A DNA stretch of 6,643 nt, from the NCBI GenBank assembly GCA_031370485.1, contig JANMQK010000143.1, forward strand, positions 1-6,643, given 5' to 3'. Origin of the DNA: JANMQK01 sp031370485. Its GTDB lineage: Bacteria > Acidobacteriota > Polarisedimenticolia > Gp22-AA2. Positions 5,962-6,643 of the stretch are shown here, one piece after another. Each line of letters begins with the position of its first letter. The stretch's first letter is position 1. The position numbers and the translations under genes are program-made. A model generated the notes under the pieces. The model was not told where the DNA came from, did no database searches, and worked only from the letters and a program-made list of their open reading frames with translations.

Positions 5962-6643
5962 ATGAGCATCCTTTCCCGCCTGCCCCGACTCCCGGTCTGC
6001 TCCCGCCGCAAGGCGCCCGTCATTGCCTTGCTGCTGATCGCTTTCGCCGGTGTGGGACTCGCCTCCGCGGCGGGGGACCCGGCCGGATCGATGGTCTCCT
6101 TCAAGGCCGGGGACGAGACGGTCCAGGCCTACCTGGCCCAGCCGAAAACCCCCGGCCCGCATTCCGGTGTCGTGGTCATCCAGGAGTGGTGGGGCCTGAA
6201 CGATCAGATCAAGGGGGTCGCGGACCGCGTCGCCGGGCTCGGCTATGCGGCGATCGTCCCCGATCTCTACCGGGGCAAGGTCGCGACCGATCCCGAGCTG
6301 GCGCACGAGCTGATGCGCGGGCTGAACGACACCCGGGCGGTCGGCATCATCAAGGGGGCGGTGGATTACCTCCGCGCCCTTCCGGGCGGGAAGGACACGG
6401 CGGTCGGCACGGTCGGGTTCTGCATGGGCGGCGGCCTGTCGCTCCTGGCGGCGCTCAAGGGAGCCGATGTCCAGGCCACGGCGATGTTCTACGGCCGGGT
6501 AGAGACCACGGCGGACGCGGTCGCGCCGCTGCGGGCGCCGGTCCTGGGTCTTTTCGGCGCCGACGACCGGGGGATCCCGGTTGAGGACGTGAAGAAATTC
6601 GAGTCCGCGCTCAAGCAGGCCGGCAAGGAGGGGACGATCGTCG
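5962..6643 (+). CDS. Exported dienelactone hydrolase family protein, 3' partial
   Basis: 227 residues are visible and the gene runs off the right edge. Dienelactone hydrolases are alpha/beta-hydrolases that use a cysteine nucleophile, classically opening dienelactone in chlorocatechol breakdown; many relatives have unknown ester or lactone substrates. Residues 1-36 form a signal peptide: SRRK at 14-17, hydrophobic core about 18-33, ASA at 34-36. The RR pair lacks a proper Tat context, so Sec export is likelier. Catalytic signs: Glu75 in IQEWWGLN (the family's glutamate that pairs with the resting cysteine), Arg104 in PDLYRG, nucleophile Cys154 in GFCMGGG, and Asp202 in GADDRGIP. The catalytic histidine should lie beyond the window. 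The start at 5962 rests on its Shine-Dalgarno; an ATG ten codons upstream is the alternative. The nearest gene is the divergent metal transporter, and nothing here suggests an aromatic degradation operon, so the substrate is open. Confidence 0.93.
   Translation, partial: MSILSRLPRLPVCSRRKAPVIALLLIAFAGVGLASAAGDPAGSMVSFKAGDETVQAYLAQPKTPGPHSGVVVIQEWWGLNDQIKGVADRVAGLGYAAIVPDLYRGKVATDPELAHELMRGLNDTRAVGIIKGAVDYLRALPGGKDTAVGTVGFCMGGGLSLLAALKGADVQATAMFYGRVETTADAVAPLRAPVLGLFGADDRGIPVEDVKKFESALKQAGKEGTIV

Noticed and set aside
5823..6584. 253-residue plus-strand frame at the right end
   Set aside because: It overlaps the dienelactone hydrolase gene in the wrong frame. The true frame has the signal peptide and the GFCMGG motif and stays open to the window edge.
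1..6643. Defence system, CRISPR array, insertion sequence, tRNA or riboswitch
   Set aside because: No repeat-spacer pattern, transposase, terminal repeats, tRNA-like cloverleaf or aptamer-like leader was seen. All spacers are under 100 bp.

Overview
The window is GC-rich, densely coded bacterial DNA. Third codon positions are mostly G or C, which leaves several long spurious open frames on the opposite strands. It holds six protein genes and no RNA gene, mobile element or CRISPR array that I can support. The gene content (TPR plus retropepsin-like protease, secreted S9C peptidase, Tat-exported flavoenzyme, exported dienelactone hydrolase) suits a soil or sediment chemoheterotroph such as an uncultured Acidobacteriota-like lineage. 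That placement is inference only, because no marker gene is present.

Layout, left to right. (1) Positions 2-1534 (+): the 3' part of an exported protein with N-terminal TPR-like helices and two tandem retropepsin-like aspartic protease domains, each with a DTG motif. The gene enters from the left edge. (2) Positions 1504-2760 (-): a Tat-exported FAD amine oxidase related to monomeric sarcosine oxidase, keeping the cysteine used for covalent FAD attachment. (3) Positions 2757-4868 (-): a secreted S9 (acylaminoacyl-peptidase/DPP type) serine peptidase with an intact Ser/Asp/His triad. (4) Positions 4868-5086 (-): a 72-residue unrecognised protein with an almost perfect Shine-Dalgarno. (5) Positions 5167-5862 (-): a VIT1/CCC1-type iron/manganese transporter. 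(6) Positions 5962 to the right edge (+): a dienelactone hydrolase-family protein with a signal peptide, cut by the window end.

Genes 4, 3 and 2 form a translationally coupled unit on the minus strand. The small gene's stop and the peptidase start share one base (TGATG), and the peptidase stop and oxidase start overlap in GTGA. The oxidase then runs 31 bp into the convergent protease gene. The transporter lies 80 bp upstream on the same strand and may be co-transcribed. It is divergent from the hydrolase across a 99-bp spacer that carries an extended -10 element and an imperfect dyad. Most of the proteins appear exported, so the common theme is extracytoplasmic peptide and amine processing. 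The oxidase could act on amino acids or N-methyl amines released outside the cytoplasm, but this is inference from the operon alone.

The least expected structure is a perfect 24-bp palindrome followed by five T residues on the coding strand, inside the signal-peptide codons of the S9 peptidase. It has the form of an intrinsic terminator placed just after the start codon. I see no sign of a defence system or other large undescribed machinery.
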